Below, piece by piece: positions 63,196 through 64,000 of a DNA stretch of 64,000 nucleotides. The DNA lies in assembly GCF_033807575.1 (NCBI RefSeq), contig NC_084714.1, forward strand, positions 1,644,501 to 1,708,500, read 5' to 3'. Numbering within the stretch: position 1 is the stretch's first letter; each line of letters begins with the position of its first letter. Both the position numbers and the translations under genes were made by a program. The DNA comes from Cydia pomonella (lineage: Eukaryota; Arthropoda; Insecta; Lepidoptera; Tortricidae). The notes below the pieces were generated by a model. The model saw only the letters and a list, made by a program, of their open reading frames with translations, ran no database searches and had not been told where the DNA came from.

Positions 63196-63479
63196 ATGCT
63201 TAAGCACCTACTACACGCTGACTTCTCCTGCCTCCTTTTCGTCTGGATGACTCTCATTATAAAAAGCCCCAAAATATAAATCCAGGTTATAAGTTATTTT
63301 CATACCCTTTTAATTGTTCCACAGTTTTCATTTAATTAAGTAAGCTGACTATTTATTTATTAAGGAGATAAAAAAGACATGGGCACAAAAAAAAGCGTAT
63401 GTTGGTAACATTACTTAGGTATAGGTAGACGTTTCCTTAAACTGTGAAAAGATCACAAAAAGTGTCATTCGTCGACTAT
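63196..63479. other. No exon seen
   Basis: No supported feature. Confidence 0.4.
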
Positions 63480-63932
63480 ACTAACATATTTTCCCAACGT
63501 TTATAATCAGACATAGAAGTTTTTGTGTCAAAAACGAGTGTTTGAAAAAATTATACATCGATAAATCTGTTATCGATAAGTCAGTCATAGATTAATAATT
63601 AAGAGATGTAAATTCTACTTGCTGTTAATTACCGAGAAATTTCAAGAATGAAAATTAATTACAAATCTTTACATAATTTCTTTATTGACATTTATTTTGT
63701 ACTTAAAAATAAAAACATAAACCGTGGTATACAGTGCTAAAAGAATAGAAAACGACCAATATATTAAAGAAGATATCGAACGTGTTGTGTATTTTGCGGT
63801 AGCTATCTTCACTTCCTAAAAGGTATATAGGTAACGTTAAGGTAACATCGATAACAGACATGTCGATATTTCATTTTGTATAACACTTTATTGTGCCACA
63901 AAAACTTCTATGTCTGTTTATAATATTAGTAG
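63480..63932. mobile_element. Fold-back DNA element with cagacatagaagtttttgtg arms
   Basis: cagacatagaagtttttgtg at 63509 faces cacaaaaacttctatgtctg ending at 63917; outer tactaa / ttagta and inner tctgttatcgata / atcgataacaga arms add to the stem. About 450 bp, no transposase frame. Confidence 0.75.
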
Positions 63933-64000
63933 GACATTTTACATACGAGCCCCTTTCACAGCTTTCTAAAGTATAAACTTAACGCACGTTTATCGCTTTA

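Overview
This is a gene-poor, AT-rich stretch of an insect nuclear genome, almost certainly a moth or butterfly. The inference rests on the repeat content: tRNA-derived SINEs whose tails carry the motif cagtgggac, LINE 3' tails carrying the motif catcaggcgggccgtatg, many TA-flanked fold-back MITEs, and insect-type Ty3/gypsy elements. There is no bacterial-style operon, CRISPR array, rRNA gene or convincing tRNA gene.

The only host-gene signal is a pair of small + strand exons (43218-43473 and 49061-49209). They have good splice sites and matching phase, and encode a Ser/Arg-rich, low-complexity N-terminal peptide of a protein I do not recognise. A decayed partial copy of the second exon lies just inside the following intron. 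Much of the rest of the window is therefore probably intron or intergenic DNA filled by transposons.

Layout. 1-1339: 5' part of an errantivirus-like LTR element (gag, leader, primer site, LTR) on the minus strand, running off the window and inserted in an older LINE tail. 2-10 kb: fragments of LINEs, SINEs and MITEs, including a SINE split by a MITE that is itself split by a second MITE. 10.3-14.7 kb: a non-LTR retrotransposon with both ORFs open. 15-31 kb: MITEs, two Helitron-like or SINE-like units (the second at 40.6 kb), a 5'-truncated LINE reverse transcriptase (21-22.7 kb) and further LINE pieces. 31.1-35.4 kb: a young Ty3/gypsy element of the CsRn1 type with seemingly identical LTRs, an open pol and a gag that has lost its N-terminal half. 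36-43 kb: LINE tails, tandem repeats and nested MITEs. 43-49 kb: the two host exons and the intron between them. 49-64 kb: SINEs, remnants of a LINE-like family marked by SIAIQRGNAA, a 23-bp minisatellite split by a LINE tail, a 169-bp array with a two-unit higher-order period, and fold-back elements.

The elements give a relative history: LINE tails and SINEs were hit by MITEs, MITEs by other MITEs, and the Ty3 element landed last in a high-copy repeat. Family names come from motifs read by eye; no database search was possible.
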